DNA of 64,000 bases from Chryseobacterium sp. RU37D (GCF_900156075.1 NZ_FTMM01000012.1:31645-95644); one strand, 5' to 3'; counted from the stretch's first letter, positions 51,437-60,546 are shown. Notes: a model not told the origin generated them from the sequence alone. A program made the numbers and translations.

Positions 51437-53227
51437 ATGAATCCTTCTTTAGAATTACAGCTTAAAACTTTACCATCTGAACCCGGCGTTTATCGCTATT
51501 ATGATAAAAACGATCAGCTTTTGTACGTGGGAAAAGCGAAAAATTTAAAGAAAAGAGTTCTCTCCTATTTCAACAAAAACCTTTCGGGATACAGGATCAA
51601 AATAATGGTCGGGAAAATCCAAAGGCTGGAAACAACTATTGTCAACAGCGAATATGACGCACTTTTATTAGAAAATAATTTAATAAAAGAACACCAGCCT
51701 TTTTACAATGTCATGCTCAAAGATGACAAAACCTATCCCTGGATCTGCATTAAAAATGAGGATTTTCCACGAATATTTTTAACGAGAACCATAATAAAAG
51801 ACGGATCTGAATATTACGGGCCCTACGCAAAAGTCCGCCCGGCAAAAATTTTACTGGATACGATTAAGCATATTTACAAATTAAGAACATGCAATCTGAA
51901 TCTTTCTCCCAATAAGATTGAAGAAAGAAAATACAAGGTATGCCTGGAATATCATATTAAAAACTGCGAAGGCCCTTGTGAAGACCTAGAAAGCAAAGAA
52001 GATTATGACGAAAAAATTGATGCCATCCGTGGGATCATCAAAGGAGATTTCCGAAAGGCAAAAGATTATCTGGTGAATCAGATGATGAAACTTGCCACGA
52101 ACCTTCAGTTTGAACATGCCCAGATTATCAAGGAGAGGCTGGATATTTTGGAAGATTATCAGGCTAAAAACACTGTGGTAAATCCGAATATTGATGATGT
52201 GGATGTCTTCGGAATGACGAGTGACGAAACCGCGGCTTATGTTAATTTCTTTAAAATCAGGAATGGAAATATTATCCAGAGTTTTACCACCGAGATCAAG
52301 AAAATCCTTGAGGAAAGCGATGAGGAAATTATGGAGCAGGCATTGATTGAAATCCGTCAGAAATTCAGCTCTGATTCTAAGGAAGTTTTACTGCCATTTC
52401 ATCTGCCCATTGAAATCCCGAATGTAAAGCTGATTGTCCCAAAAGTAGGAGACAAAAAACGTATTGTAGAGCTTTCCGAAAAAAATGCAAAAGAATATCG
52501 ACTGGAAAAGCTAAAACAGGTTCAGATCGTGGATCCTGAAAGACATACCAACAGAATCATGGCCGAAATGCAAAAGCTACTGAGGATGCCAGTAGAGCCA
52601 CGGCACATCGAAGGTTTTGACAACTCGAATATCCAGGGGACCAATCCTGTTTCGGCGTGTGTGGTTTTTAAAGACGGAAGACCAAGCAAAGCAGATTACA
52701 GGATTTTCCATCCAAAAACTGTTGAAGGCCCGAATGATTTTGCCACGATGGAAGAAGTGATCTACCGCCGTTACAAAAGAATGCTGGATGAAGGTGAAAG
52801 TTTGCCTCAGTTAATTCTGATAGACGGTGGAAAGGGGCAATTATCTTCAGCTGTGAAAAGCTTACGGTTATTAGGCTTATACGGAAAAATAACCATCGTA
52901 GGCATCGCAAAAAGGCTTGAAGAAATTTTCTTTCCGGAAGATCCTATTCCTTTATATCTTGATAAAAAATCTGAAACACTGAAAATTTTACAACGTGTGA
53001 GAGACGAAGCCCACCGTTTCGGTGTAAAACATCACAGAACAAGAAGAAAAAACTCAACCATAAAATCTGAGCTGGAGGAAATTCCTGGTATTGGAGAAAA
53101 GACAATTGAGCTTCTTTTATCAAAATTAAAGTCTGTAAAAAGAATAAAAGAGTCAAGTTTAGAAACTTTAGAAGAGATATTAGGAAAAAGTAAGGCTAAA
53201 GTTATTCATGATTTTTTCAATAATTAA
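51437..53227 (+). CDS. uvrC: UvrABC excinuclease subunit C
   Basis: Makes the two incisions around a lesion in nucleotide excision repair. 596 residues: GIY-YIG nuclease at the N-terminus (PGVYRYYDKNDQLLYVGKAKN), a UVR motif near 200 (MMKLATNLQFEHAQIIKERLDIL), the RNase H-like nuclease (IEGFDNSNIQGTNPVSACVVF, then HHRTRRK) and C-terminal helix-hairpin-helix units (ELEEIPGIGEKTIELLL, LEEILGKSKAKVI). Full length. Its start codon practically coincides with the predicted transcription start. Confidence 0.95.
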   Translation: MNPSLELQLKTLPSEPGVYRYYDKNDQLLYVGKAKNLKKRVLSYFNKNLSGYRIKIMVGKIQRLETTIVNSEYDALLLENNLIKEHQPFYNVMLKDDKTYPWICIKNEDFPRIFLTRTIIKDGSEYYGPYAKVRPAKILLDTIKHIYKLRTCNLNLSPNKIEERKYKVCLEYHIKNCEGPCEDLESKEDYDEKIDAIRGIIKGDFRKAKDYLVNQMMKLATNLQFEHAQIIKERLDILEDYQAKNTVVNPNIDDVDVFGMTSDETAAYVNFFKIRNGNIIQSFTTEIKKILEESDEEIMEQALIEIRQKFSSDSKEVLLPFHLPIEIPNVKLIVPKVGDKKRIVELSEKNAKEYRLEKLKQVQIVDPERHTNRIMAEMQKLLRMPVEPRHIEGFDNSNIQGTNPVSACVVFKDGRPSKADYRIFHPKTVEGPNDFATMEEVIYRRYKRMLDEGESLPQLILIDGGKGQLSSAVKSLRLLGLYGKITIVGIAKRLEEIFFPEDPIPLYLDKKSETLKILQRVRDEAHRFGVKHHRTRRKNSTIKSELEEIPGIGEKTIELLLSKLKSVKRIKESSLETLEEILGKSKAKVIHDFFNN

Positions 53228-53306
53228 TTCTTTTAATAGTGATTTTTATTAGATTTAATTAAAATAATAAATCAAATATGTAATTATAATTAAAACAATA
53301 CTAAAA

Positions 53307-53338
53307 TTTGTAATTTTATACAATAATGAATATTTTAG
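53307..53338 (+). promoter_or_regulatory. possible promoter of the T9SS cargo gene
   Basis: TTTG (53307-53310), 20-nt spacer, TATTTTAG (53331-53338), one mismatch. Confidence 0.45.
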
Positions 53339-53365
53339 TAAATAATATTTAAATTAATTATAATT

Positions 53366-54154
53366 ATGGCAAAAAATTACAAATTAGCAAAAGTTTTTAC
53401 TCTTTTATTGGGAATTACTTTTACATCATTATTTAATGCGCAAACCTATTGCAATCCTTCGTATCCAAGTGGCTGTTATAACTGGAGAATTACACAGGTA
53501 ACTATTCCTCAGGCTAGTTTTGATAATACATTTGCTTCTGGAACTTGCACATCAAGTAGGGATAGGACATCAGTAATAGTTAATCTAAGTACAGATACAA
53601 ATTATACCATAAATGTTTCGACGACAAACTGGACAGCTTGTGGAATGGCCATCGATTTTAATAAAGATGGAGATTTTGATGACTCAGGAGAAGCATTATT
53701 TTTACCGGCATACATAGCAAACCAGAATCAAACTTACACCGGAGATTTTATGGTACCTGCCTCTGTAGCATCAGGACCGTATAGAATGAGAGTATGGAAC
53801 AGATTGGCCAATTCCGGGCCGGGAACACCAACCGCAGACTCTGCCTGTGCGACATATGCATACGGAACCTGGACAGATTATACGGTAAATGTTACAGGAG
53901 CTCTGGCAACTTCAGAGGTAACAAAATCCGTTGCTAAAGTTTATCCTAATCCTGTTTCCGACGTTCTGAATATAGAGGGGAAAAATTCAATAAAATCAGT
54001 ACATATCTACGATGCCAATGGAAAATTAGTAAAGACTGTTTCAGAAAACAAGAACAAAACTTCAATAAAATTATCAGAGCTTGTTCCAGGAACATATACT
54101 GCTAAGATTAAGAGCAATAAAGAAGATCAAACTGTAAAGTTTATTAAAAAATAA
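53366..54154 (+). CDS. secreted GEVED-domain protein with type IX sorting domain
   Basis: 262 residues. Signal peptide to about residue 26 (LFNAQ), a GEVED-type domain (NWTACGMAIDFNKDGDFDDSG, then YRMRVWN and TWTDYTVNV), and the C-terminal type A sorting domain with VYPNPVSDVLNIEGKNSI, VHIYDANGKLVKT and YTAKIKSNK. The conserved PNPVSD and the terminal KFIKK mark it as T9SS cargo to be released or anchored at the surface. The paired cysteines near residues 30-56 suggest a disulfide-held head. Function unknown. Confidence 0.92.
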   Translation: MAKNYKLAKVFTLLLGITFTSLFNAQTYCNPSYPSGCYNWRITQVTIPQASFDNTFASGTCTSSRDRTSVIVNLSTDTNYTINVSTTNWTACGMAIDFNKDGDFDDSGEALFLPAYIANQNQTYTGDFMVPASVASGPYRMRVWNRLANSGPGTPTADSACATYAYGTWTDYTVNVTGALATSEVTKSVAKVYPNPVSDVLNIEGKNSIKSVHIYDANGKLVKTVSENKNKTSIKLSELVPGTYTAKIKSNKEDQTVKFIKK

Positions 54155-54169
54155 AATTCCTCAAGTAAT

Positions 54170-54207
54170 AAAAAGAGGTTGTTTCAAGATGAATCAGCCT
54201 TTTTTTA
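54170..54207 (+). terminator. terminator of the T9SS cargo gene
   Basis: AAAAGAGGTTG and CAGCCTTTTTTT pair with one bulge; T-run follows. Same vocabulary as the hairpin element at 23500-23607. Confidence 0.55.
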
Positions 54208-54366
54208 TATCCATTATCTGGTTATGATCCTCAAAAAATTATGTTTTCTACAATACTTCATCGCTACTGCATCAATAATGTTAAGCCTATTGATAGTAGA
54301 TTTCTACCGTTAATTCTAATTAAACATTAAAAATACTTGAATTTATTTACAAATAAATATTAAATT

Positions 54367-55218
54367 ATGAATAGATTATTAAAAGCATGCTACATTGCAG
54401 CTGTAATGATTACGGCAGGTACTGGAATCTCTTGTTCGGATGATAACAATACCTTTGAAGAACACCTTACCCCATCGCAAATATTATCTTCTACCCCTTG
54501 GGAAACTACAGCCGCCAGAGACAAAGACGGTAATCCTGTAGATCTTAATGATGCTAAGGTTAATGGGTTTGTCGGGTTTGCTTATTTTAAAACAGATGGA
54601 AATTTTGCCATTTACGGACTTAATGATGTGCTAAGATCAAGAGGAACCTGGTCTGTAGATCCAATCGGAAAAACAAGAACGATTACCGCATTACGTGCAG
54701 ACGGAGCAACTGTTTTCTCTCGTGACGTGGATATCCTCGTACTCAATAAAAATGAATTTACCTACAGGATCCATACAAATGCTTCTGATCCTTCAGAATT
54801 TTATGATATCGTTCATACAAGAGTTGTACACCCGGAGCCTCATTTAGGACAGCTGATTTTAGCATCCCATGCCTGGGAAACTAAAGATGCTTTAGATAAC
54901 CAGGGGAATCATGTAGATTTGAATAACGCTGCGGTGAATGGTTTTGTAGGATATGGATACTTCAATCCAGGAGGTGCTTACAGAATTTATGGATTGAATA
55001 ATGTGCTAAGATCCCAAGGAAGATGGTTAGTTTCATTGGATGGAAAAACGAGAACCATTATTGCATTAGATGATAATGGGAATGAGCTGTTCACCCGTAA
55101 CGTAGATATTCTTGTACTAGATGACACTACGTTTACATACAGAATCCATCCAAACCAAGCTTATCCGTCAATTTACTATGACATTGTTCATAAATCGGTT
55201 AATCACCCTCAACCTTAA
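54367..55218 (+). CDS. lipoprotein with two tandem DUF4822 domains
   Basis: 283 residues; signal segment MNRLLKACYIAAVMITAGTGISC with Cys23. Two copies of a 120-residue DUF4822 domain (about 36-157 and 158-283) share most key words: W-ET-A-D--GN-VDLN-A-VNGFVG--YF, IYGLN-VLRS-G-W, KTRTI-AL-DG, DILVL-----TYRIH, YDIVH--V-HP-P. The two copies are unusually similar, pointing to a recent internal duplication. Surface-exposed beta-rich lipoprotein of unknown function. Confidence 0.88.
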   Translation: MNRLLKACYIAAVMITAGTGISCSDDNNTFEEHLTPSQILSSTPWETTAARDKDGNPVDLNDAKVNGFVGFAYFKTDGNFAIYGLNDVLRSRGTWSVDPIGKTRTITALRADGATVFSRDVDILVLNKNEFTYRIHTNASDPSEFYDIVHTRVVHPEPHLGQLILASHAWETKDALDNQGNHVDLNNAAVNGFVGYGYFNPGGAYRIYGLNNVLRSQGRWLVSLDGKTRTIIALDDNGNELFTRNVDILVLDDTTFTYRIHPNQAYPSIYYDIVHKSVNHPQP

Positions 55219-55288
55219 AATTGAATATAAGAACAATTCAGAGTTTTGTTATTATAAAATTATTTTAGCCAAATATATTTATGTTAAT

Positions 55289-55354
55289 AAAGGCTGTCCC
55301 CATTATCATTAGAACTCCTTTCAGGGATTTTTAGCGTATCGGAGACAGCCCTTT
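55289..55354. terminator. bidirectional terminator, GGCTGTC type
   Basis: AAAGGCTGTC (55289-55298) pairs with GACAGCCCTTT (55344-55354) across a long loop; between convergent genes. Confidence 0.6.
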
Positions 55355-55373
55355 TAATTTTTTGTATTATAGA

Positions 55374-56123
55374 TTATCTTTTTAAAAAGACTTCTTTAGC
55401 ATATTCGCCGTTACCCTTCGGGATTTCAATTACAATATTCCCGTTTTCAAAATATCCGATTGTAGATTCTCCGTTTTGCAGCTTGACCCTGAAAACATCG
55501 CTTTTAGTTGTTGCTTTGAATGTTGCGAATGGCGAAGAGCTATTGGAGCCTACCAGAATAAATTGAGAATTGTCGATCTGAATTCTCTGCAAATCCAATT
55601 TTCCATTACTAAATTTCTGAGCTATATTATCTTCTGAAGATGATACATTGTTTTTTACAGCCGTTTCAGAAACAACCTCTGTTTTCGGTGCAGACTGCTG
55701 CTGAGCCTGGATGATAGGGTTAGCAGGGGAAACTGAAGTAAAGGTCTGTTTCAAAGCATCCTGGAAACCTTCTTTAAAATCTTTAATACTAGAAGACCCT
55801 TTGATTGACGAAATAACTTTATTATTACAGTCTTTAAACTGTAGAAGCACTTTATTTCTCAAGAAACCACTGTCATTGATGATATCCCCCGTCAAAACAT
55901 TGCACGGGTTGCTTTGCGCATCAGACGGCCACTGCATTTTGTCTGCCGGAAGTACTGTATAATTTTTACTTCTCAACGTTTTTGTCAGCATATCTCCCAA
56001 ACCAAAATCTTCCTTGAAAGTTTCAAATTTACCCGGCAGGGAAATATATTTGTAATCCGAAACCTTTTGTCCGAAAGCTAAAATGGAACAAGCTGTAAGT
56101 ATAACAAGTGAAAGCTTTTTCAT
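55374..56123 (-). CDS. exported protein of unknown function
   Basis: 249 residues with signal peptide (MKKLSLVILTACSILAFGQ). The mature protein starts KVSDYKYISLPGKFETFKED, resembling small DUF4468-like or lipocalin-like periplasmic proteins, and has a Ser/Gln-rich linker (about residues 125-165) and a C-terminal strand bundle. No catalytic motif. It is 13 bp downstream of a PorV/PorQ-family gene on the same strand, so it may be co-transcribed. Confidence 0.78.
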   Translation of the reverse strand: MKKLSLVILTACSILAFGQKVSDYKYISLPGKFETFKEDFGLGDMLTKTLRSKNYTVLPADKMQWPSDAQSNPCNVLTGDIINDSGFLRNKVLLQFKDCNNKVISSIKGSSSIKDFKEGFQDALKQTFTSVSPANPIIQAQQQSAPKTEVVSETAVKNNVSSSEDNIAQKFSNGKLDLQRIQIDNSQFILVGSNSSSPFATFKATTKSDVFRVKLQNGESTIGYFENGNIVIEIPKGNGEYAKEVFLKR

Positions 56124-56136
56124 CTAATTTAAAGTT

Positions 56137-57219
56137 TTAATCATTTCTAAACTGCCCCATATCCAATTTTAAAGACAAGAAATTCGAGTAGAAATTAGAT
56201 CCTCCGATTCCTGAATTTGTAATCGCGTAATCCAATGTAAGACCTCTGTATCGTATCCCAATACCAGCACTTGGCTGGAAAGAAACCTTTCTTTTAAGAT
56301 CTTCAATATCGGTAATTGATTGGAATCTGTTGACCCCTAATCTCACAAAAATCATTTTTTGATACCCCAATTCCGCACCGGCATAAGGTGTAATACTTGC
56401 AAAATCTGTTGAAATAAGAGCTGCAGTTTTAGCAAAATCTACATTAATTCCCGCTTCCGGTAAAACATATACACTACTGTTGATTTCAAAATTTTTGCTT
56501 ACTCCTACATTCAATTTCGGCATTGTTAATTCCATTTTATCTTTCGGTGCAGGGTTGAATTCTTCACCGTTTACGACCGTTGAAAGCTCTTTTTGATTAA
56601 CACTCCAGAAGTTTACGGTAGTCGTTGCATCTCTCAGCATACCCCCTATTTTATAGCCGTTATCCAATTTATAGATTGCCCCGATATCAAAACCGAAACC
56701 GTATCCATTCGCAAATTTCCCTACATTTCTGTAAACAATTTTTGCGTTTACCCCAACGTCTAATTTTGTATTTCCTGCAGGATTAAAAGCATAAGATAAA
56801 ATTGCAGCATAATCTGACTGGGAGAATTTTGTGATTTTATCATAATCAATATTTCCTTCAGTATCAATCAACTGAGTGGTATTTAAGATATTATCTACCC
56901 CAAGCCTTACCACAGAAACTCCGAAAACACCCGTTTCCAGCACTTTTGCGTAAGCCAGGTAATCATATTTTGCGATAGATTCGAAATATTCTGCATGCAT
57001 TGCAGCTCCCTGCCAGTCTTTTTCAATGGCCATCAACCCGGCCGGGTTCCACATTGGAGAATATACATCATCCTGGTTAGAAACTACGGCTCCACCCATT
57101 GCAAGCCCTCTTGCTCCGGCTCCTATATTAAGGAATTCGTTCGAATATTTTCTGATAATCTGAGATTGCGAAACCCCAAACAGCAGGGAAAATACAAGTA
57201 AAAGATATTTTTTCATCAT
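56137..57219 (-). CDS. PorV/PorQ family outer-membrane protein
   Basis: 360 residues, signal peptide to about residue 19, then FLNIGAGARGLAMGGAVVSN and MWNPAGLMAI, the family signature of type IX secretion shuttle and attachment-complex proteins, with a C-terminal strand ending SLKLDMGQF. PorV delivers T9SS cargo to the sortase PorU; PorQ is a partner of PorZ. No other T9SS gene sits here, so its place in the system is not determined. Barrel protein in the outer membrane. Either of the two adjacent ATGs may be used. Confidence 0.85.
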   Translation of the reverse strand: MMKKYLLLVFSLLFGVSQSQIIRKYSNEFLNIGAGARGLAMGGAVVSNQDDVYSPMWNPAGLMAIEKDWQGAAMHAEYFESIAKYDYLAYAKVLETGVFGVSVVRLGVDNILNTTQLIDTEGNIDYDKITKFSQSDYAAILSYAFNPAGNTKLDVGVNAKIVYRNVGKFANGYGFGFDIGAIYKLDNGYKIGGMLRDATTTVNFWSVNQKELSTVVNGEEFNPAPKDKMELTMPKLNVGVSKNFEINSSVYVLPEAGINVDFAKTAALISTDFASITPYAGAELGYQKMIFVRLGVNRFQSITDIEDLKRKVSFQPSAGIGIRYRGLTLDYAITNSGIGGSNFYSNFLSLKLDMGQFRND

Positions 57220-57231
57220 ATAAGTTGATGC

Positions 57232-58110
57232 TTAATTTAAAGTTTTTTGTTTTCTAGCTTTTATTAATCCGTTGGCAATGATTGCCAATATCATAACACC
57301 TGAAGCGATATAAAAAATCGGGCTCATATGTTCTGATTCCCCAAAGATAAAAAAAGCTAGTATAATTCCGTAAACAGGTTCCAAATTAACTGTTAAAATT
57401 AGTGTAAAAGGCGAAATATATTTCATCAAATTCACCGATTCCAGCATCGGGAAAGCTGTGAAAAGACTTGCCAACAAGCATATTAACGCAATATCACGGT
57501 AACTTATTTCACTCATCTGAAAAATTTGGCCTGTAAACAGATAAATAATCAATAAAATGAACCATCCGCAGAAAATTTCATAGAAAATAATATTTCCTGA
57601 ACTGGTTTTACCAAACATCTTCCCGTTAAAAACCGAAAATATGGTCCCGAATATAGCGCAGAGGACTCCATAGAAAATACCTTCTTTAAATCGGAACTCT
57701 GTTTTGAATATTAATAAAATGCAGGCAACGATCACCACTCCCATCACCACTTCAGAAATATCAATTTTCCTTTTAAAAATAATGGGTTCTAAAATTGAGG
57801 CAAATAATGTCGATAAAGAAAGGCAGCTTAAAGCAATGGAAACATTCGAAACCTTTATGGAATAAAAAAAACAATACCAATGTAAAGCCATCGTAAAACC
57901 AATGGCAGCAAGCTGTAAGAAAATTTTCTTTGAAACTTTGATACTGTCTTTCTTAAAGATCCTGATGTACACAAAAAGGCAACCCGCTGCGAAAAGCATC
58001 CTGTAAAAAACCAGAATCTGTGCATTTGCATGAATCAGTTTTCCCAAGATTGCCGTAAATCCCCATAAAAACACTATTAAATGCAATCTGAAAAGAGCTA
58101 ATTTGTGCAT
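57232..58110 (-). CDS. EamA/DMT-family transporter
   Basis: 292 residues, ten helices as two EamA repeats (about 5-138 and 150-285) with the family words FRMLFAAGCLF and LEPVYGIILAFFIFGE. Substrate unknown (amino acids, metabolites). It has a strong two-box promoter of its own. The next two genes follow within 13 bp each, so PorV/PorQ-family and the secreted protein may be read from here too. Confidence 0.88.
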   Translation of the reverse strand: MHKLALFRLHLIVFLWGFTAILGKLIHANAQILVFYRMLFAAGCLFVYIRIFKKDSIKVSKKIFLQLAAIGFTMALHWYCFFYSIKVSNVSIALSCLSLSTLFASILEPIIFKRKIDISEVVMGVVIVACILLIFKTEFRFKEGIFYGVLCAIFGTIFSVFNGKMFGKTSSGNIIFYEIFCGWFILLIIYLFTGQIFQMSEISYRDIALICLLASLFTAFPMLESVNLMKYISPFTLILTVNLEPVYGIILAFFIFGESEHMSPIFYIASGVMILAIIANGLIKARKQKTLN

Positions 58111-58135
58111 ATCCTACCTACTTTGAACTTTTTTG

Positions 58136-58168
58136 CAAATTTACAAATAGCTTTTACAAATACTGCAA
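58136..58168 (-). promoter_or_regulatory. EamA gene promoter, two-box
   Basis: TTG (58168-58166), 22-nt spacer, TAAATTTG (58143-58136), 25 nt before the ATG. Confidence 0.65.
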
Positions 58169-58284
58169 TAATTTTGTAGTAAACCTATCATTTTTTTGAG
58201 AAAATTTAGCTTGAAATTATTTTTTAAAAACTTTTCTAAATTTTTCAAAACAAAACTCCATTATTAATTTTGGATTATTTATAT

Positions 58285-58433
58285 AAGTGAAGCGCCTTTG
58301 TTTAACCTAAAACCGGAATTATTTAAAATACTCTTTTCTTACTTTGCGTTTAAAATTTTATCGCAAGGGTAAACAAAGATTTTAATTTAAATCATGCTTA
58401 AAAAATTTAAAAATAGACAAAAGCGTTTCACTT
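58285..58433. repeat. 149-bp stretch bounded by a 17-bp inverted repeat
   Basis: AAGTGAAGCGCCTTTGT (58285-58301) and ACAAAAGCGTTTCACTT (58417-58433) pair at 15 of 17 positions, and CTTTGTTTAACC with GGGTAAACAAAG inside adds a second layer. CTTTGCG...CGCAAGGG also pairs in the middle. Confidence 0.5.
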
Positions 58434-58511
58434 AATTTCGAGAAACAAGGTTTAAAAAAGTTTAAAAATTGGAGAAAAAAAATTGCTTTAGGTTTTCAAT
58501 GTAAAGACAAT

Positions 58512-58645
58512 AAAAAAACCCTGAAAATTTATTCAACTTTCAGGGCCTTCAAATAATAAACTATTAAAAAAATAAACTAGGAACTTAGAGTATTATATAG
58601 AGACAATATCCCTATTACTCTCGTGTAAAGTTAGAAAAAATATCA
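58512..58645 (-). ncRNA. candidate small RNA
   Basis: Minus-strand transcript predicted from TTTG (58683-58680), 20-nt spacer, TATTTTCG (58659-58652; one mismatch), to a terminator with stem CCCTGAAA/TTTCAGGG (58519-58545) and seven Ts. About 130 nt, no open frame, and a stem AGAGTA/TACTCT (58587-58621). The following gene on that strand is 400 bp away with its own promoter, so it is unlikely to be a leader. Confidence 0.4.
58519..58545 (-). terminator. terminator of the candidate small RNA
   Basis: Eight-bp perfect stem CCCTGAAA with TTTCAGGG, 11-nt loop, T-run on the minus strand. Confidence 0.75.
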
Positions 58646-58774
58646 CGCATTCGAAAATATTTTTATGTTAAATATTTCACAAATTTCTGGAAACCAACAA
58701 ATTAAACATCTGTTTTAATTCAATTTAAATTCTTTTGAAAAATAGTATCTTTAAGCGGAAAAAATGAGATTTTT

Positions 58775-60403
58775 ATGGACATTGAATTCAACAAAAGAGA
58801 AGATCAGAACAGATTAAAACTATCCGAAATAAACCGTTTACTAGCCGACATCAAAAAAGGCGGCGGAGAGAAAAGACTTCAGAAGCTTCGCGACGAAGGA
58901 AAAATGACGGCAAGAGAAAGAATTGAATATCTTCTTGACAAGGATTCTGATTCCATAGAAATTGGCGCTTTTGCGGGATACGAAATGTATGAGGAGCACG
59001 GAGGCTGCCCAAGTGGAGGCGTTGTGGTGGTAATGGGCTATGTTTCAGGAAGACAATGCATTATTGTGGCCAATGATGCTTCTGTGAAAGCCGGAGCCTG
59101 GTTTCCTATCACTGGGAAGAAAAACCTGAGAGCTCAGGAAATTGCAATGGAAAACAGACTTCCAATTATTTATCTTGTAGATTCTGCAGGAGTTTATTTA
59201 CCTATGCAGGACGAAATTTTTCCTGATAAAGAGCATTTCGGCAGAATTTTCAGAAATAATGCTAAAATGAGCTCAATGGGAATTATTCAGATCTCAGCCG
59301 TTATGGGAAGCTGTGTTGCAGGTGGCGCTTACCTCCCGATCATGAGCGATGAAGCGATGATTGTGGACGGAACAGGCTCAATTTTCCTTGCCGGAAGCTA
59401 TTTAGTAAAAGCTGCCATAGGAGAAAGTATTGATAACGAAACTTTGGGAGGAGCAACTACACACTGCTCAATCTCAGGAGTTACCGATTATAAAGCTAAA
59501 GATGATAAAGATGCTTTGAATAGAATTAAAAACATCATGAAATCTTTGGGAAGTACTGATAAAGCTGGTTTCGACAGAATTGAAAGTGCCCAGCCAAAAG
59601 AAAAGCCGGAAAATATTTTCGGAATTATGCCTGTTTCAAGGGCAGAACAATATGATACTTATGAAATTATTAAATGTTTGGTTGATAATTCAGAATACGA
59701 AGAATACAAACCTGATTACGGAAAAAGTATCATCTGCGCAACCGCTAGAATCGACGGCTGGTCTGTCGGAATTGTTGCTAATCAAAGAAAATTAGTAAAA
59801 AGCGGAAAAGGGGAAATGCAGTTCGGAGGGGTAATTTACTCTGATTCGGCCGATAAAGCAACAAGATTTATAGCCAATTGTAACCAGAGAAAAATTCCTT
59901 TAGTTTTTTTACAGGACGTGACTGGTTTCATGGTAGGTTCAAAATCTGAACATGGTGGAATCATCAAAGATGGAGCAAAAATGGTAAATGCTGTTTCGAA
60001 TTCTGTTGTTCCGAAATTCACAATTATTATAGGAAATTCTTACGGGGCAGGAAATTACGCTATGTGCGGAAAAGCTTACGACCCAAGATTGATCGTTGCT
60101 TGGCCATGGGCAGATCTTGCGGTAATGGGTGGAGCTCAGGCTGCAAAAGTTTTGGCTCAGATCCAGGAATCAACATTGAAAAAACAGGGCAAAGAAATTT
60201 CCGAGGAAGAGCACAACGAGATTTTAGATACGATTTCCAAAAAATATCAAAAGCAAACCGAGGCAACTTACGCTGCTGCAAGGCTTTGGACGGATTCTAT
60301 CATCAATCCTGTTGATACCAGAAAATGGATCTCGATGGGAATTGAAGCAGCAAATCACGCTCCTCTTACAGAAAAATTTAATTTGGGAGTAATGCAGGTT
60401 TAA
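58775..60403 (+). CDS. acyl-CoA carboxylase carboxyltransferase (beta) subunit
   Basis: 542 residues, crotonase-like carboxyltransferase of the propionyl-CoA/methylcrotonoyl-CoA carboxylase type. Blocks: KMTARERIEYLLD, GCPSGGVVVVMGYVSGR, VDSAGVYLPMQDEIFPDKEHFG, QFGGVIYSDSADKATRFI, IIGNSYGAGNYAMCGKAYDPR and WPWADLAVMGG. The QDEIFPD loop is more like the methylcrotonoyl-CoA subunit, which would place it in leucine catabolism; a propionyl-CoA role cannot be excluded. The biotin-carrying alpha subunit is not in the window. Confidence 0.9.
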   Translation: MDIEFNKREDQNRLKLSEINRLLADIKKGGGEKRLQKLRDEGKMTARERIEYLLDKDSDSIEIGAFAGYEMYEEHGGCPSGGVVVVMGYVSGRQCIIVANDASVKAGAWFPITGKKNLRAQEIAMENRLPIIYLVDSAGVYLPMQDEIFPDKEHFGRIFRNNAKMSSMGIIQISAVMGSCVAGGAYLPIMSDEAMIVDGTGSIFLAGSYLVKAAIGESIDNETLGGATTHCSISGVTDYKAKDDKDALNRIKNIMKSLGSTDKAGFDRIESAQPKEKPENIFGIMPVSRAEQYDTYEIIKCLVDNSEYEEYKPDYGKSIICATARIDGWSVGIVANQRKLVKSGKGEMQFGGVIYSDSADKATRFIANCNQRKIPLVFLQDVTGFMVGSKSEHGGIIKDGAKMVNAVSNSVVPKFTIIIGNSYGAGNYAMCGKAYDPRLIVAWPWADLAVMGGAQAAKVLAQIQESTLKKQGKEISEEEHNEILDTISKKYQKQTEATYAAARLWTDSIINPVDTRKWISMGIEAANHAPLTEKFNLGVMQV

Positions 60404-60431
60404 TAAAAAAATAAAATCTTTAAATGATCAG

Positions 60432-60456
60432 CCTCACTAAAATGTGAGGTTTTTTA
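60432..60456 (+). terminator. terminator of the carboxylase gene
   Basis: Stem CCTCAC (60432-60437) with GTGAGG (60444-60449), then TTTTTTT. Confidence 0.8.
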
Positions 60457-60546
60457 TTGAGTTAAAAAATATTAAATAAAGATAAACTTTCTAAAGACGA
60501 TAAGCTAAGGCAAAATTTTTGTTTCAGCATTATAAGCTAAAAACTA

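Larger units (their letters stand above)
58111..58774. other. 664-bp gene-free interval
   Basis: No convincing open frame. It contains the EamA promoter, the inverted pair at 58285-58433, the candidate small RNA on the minus strand, and the start region of the carboxylase gene with a TATCTTTA at 58746-58753 (one mismatch, no -33). Confidence 0.7.
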
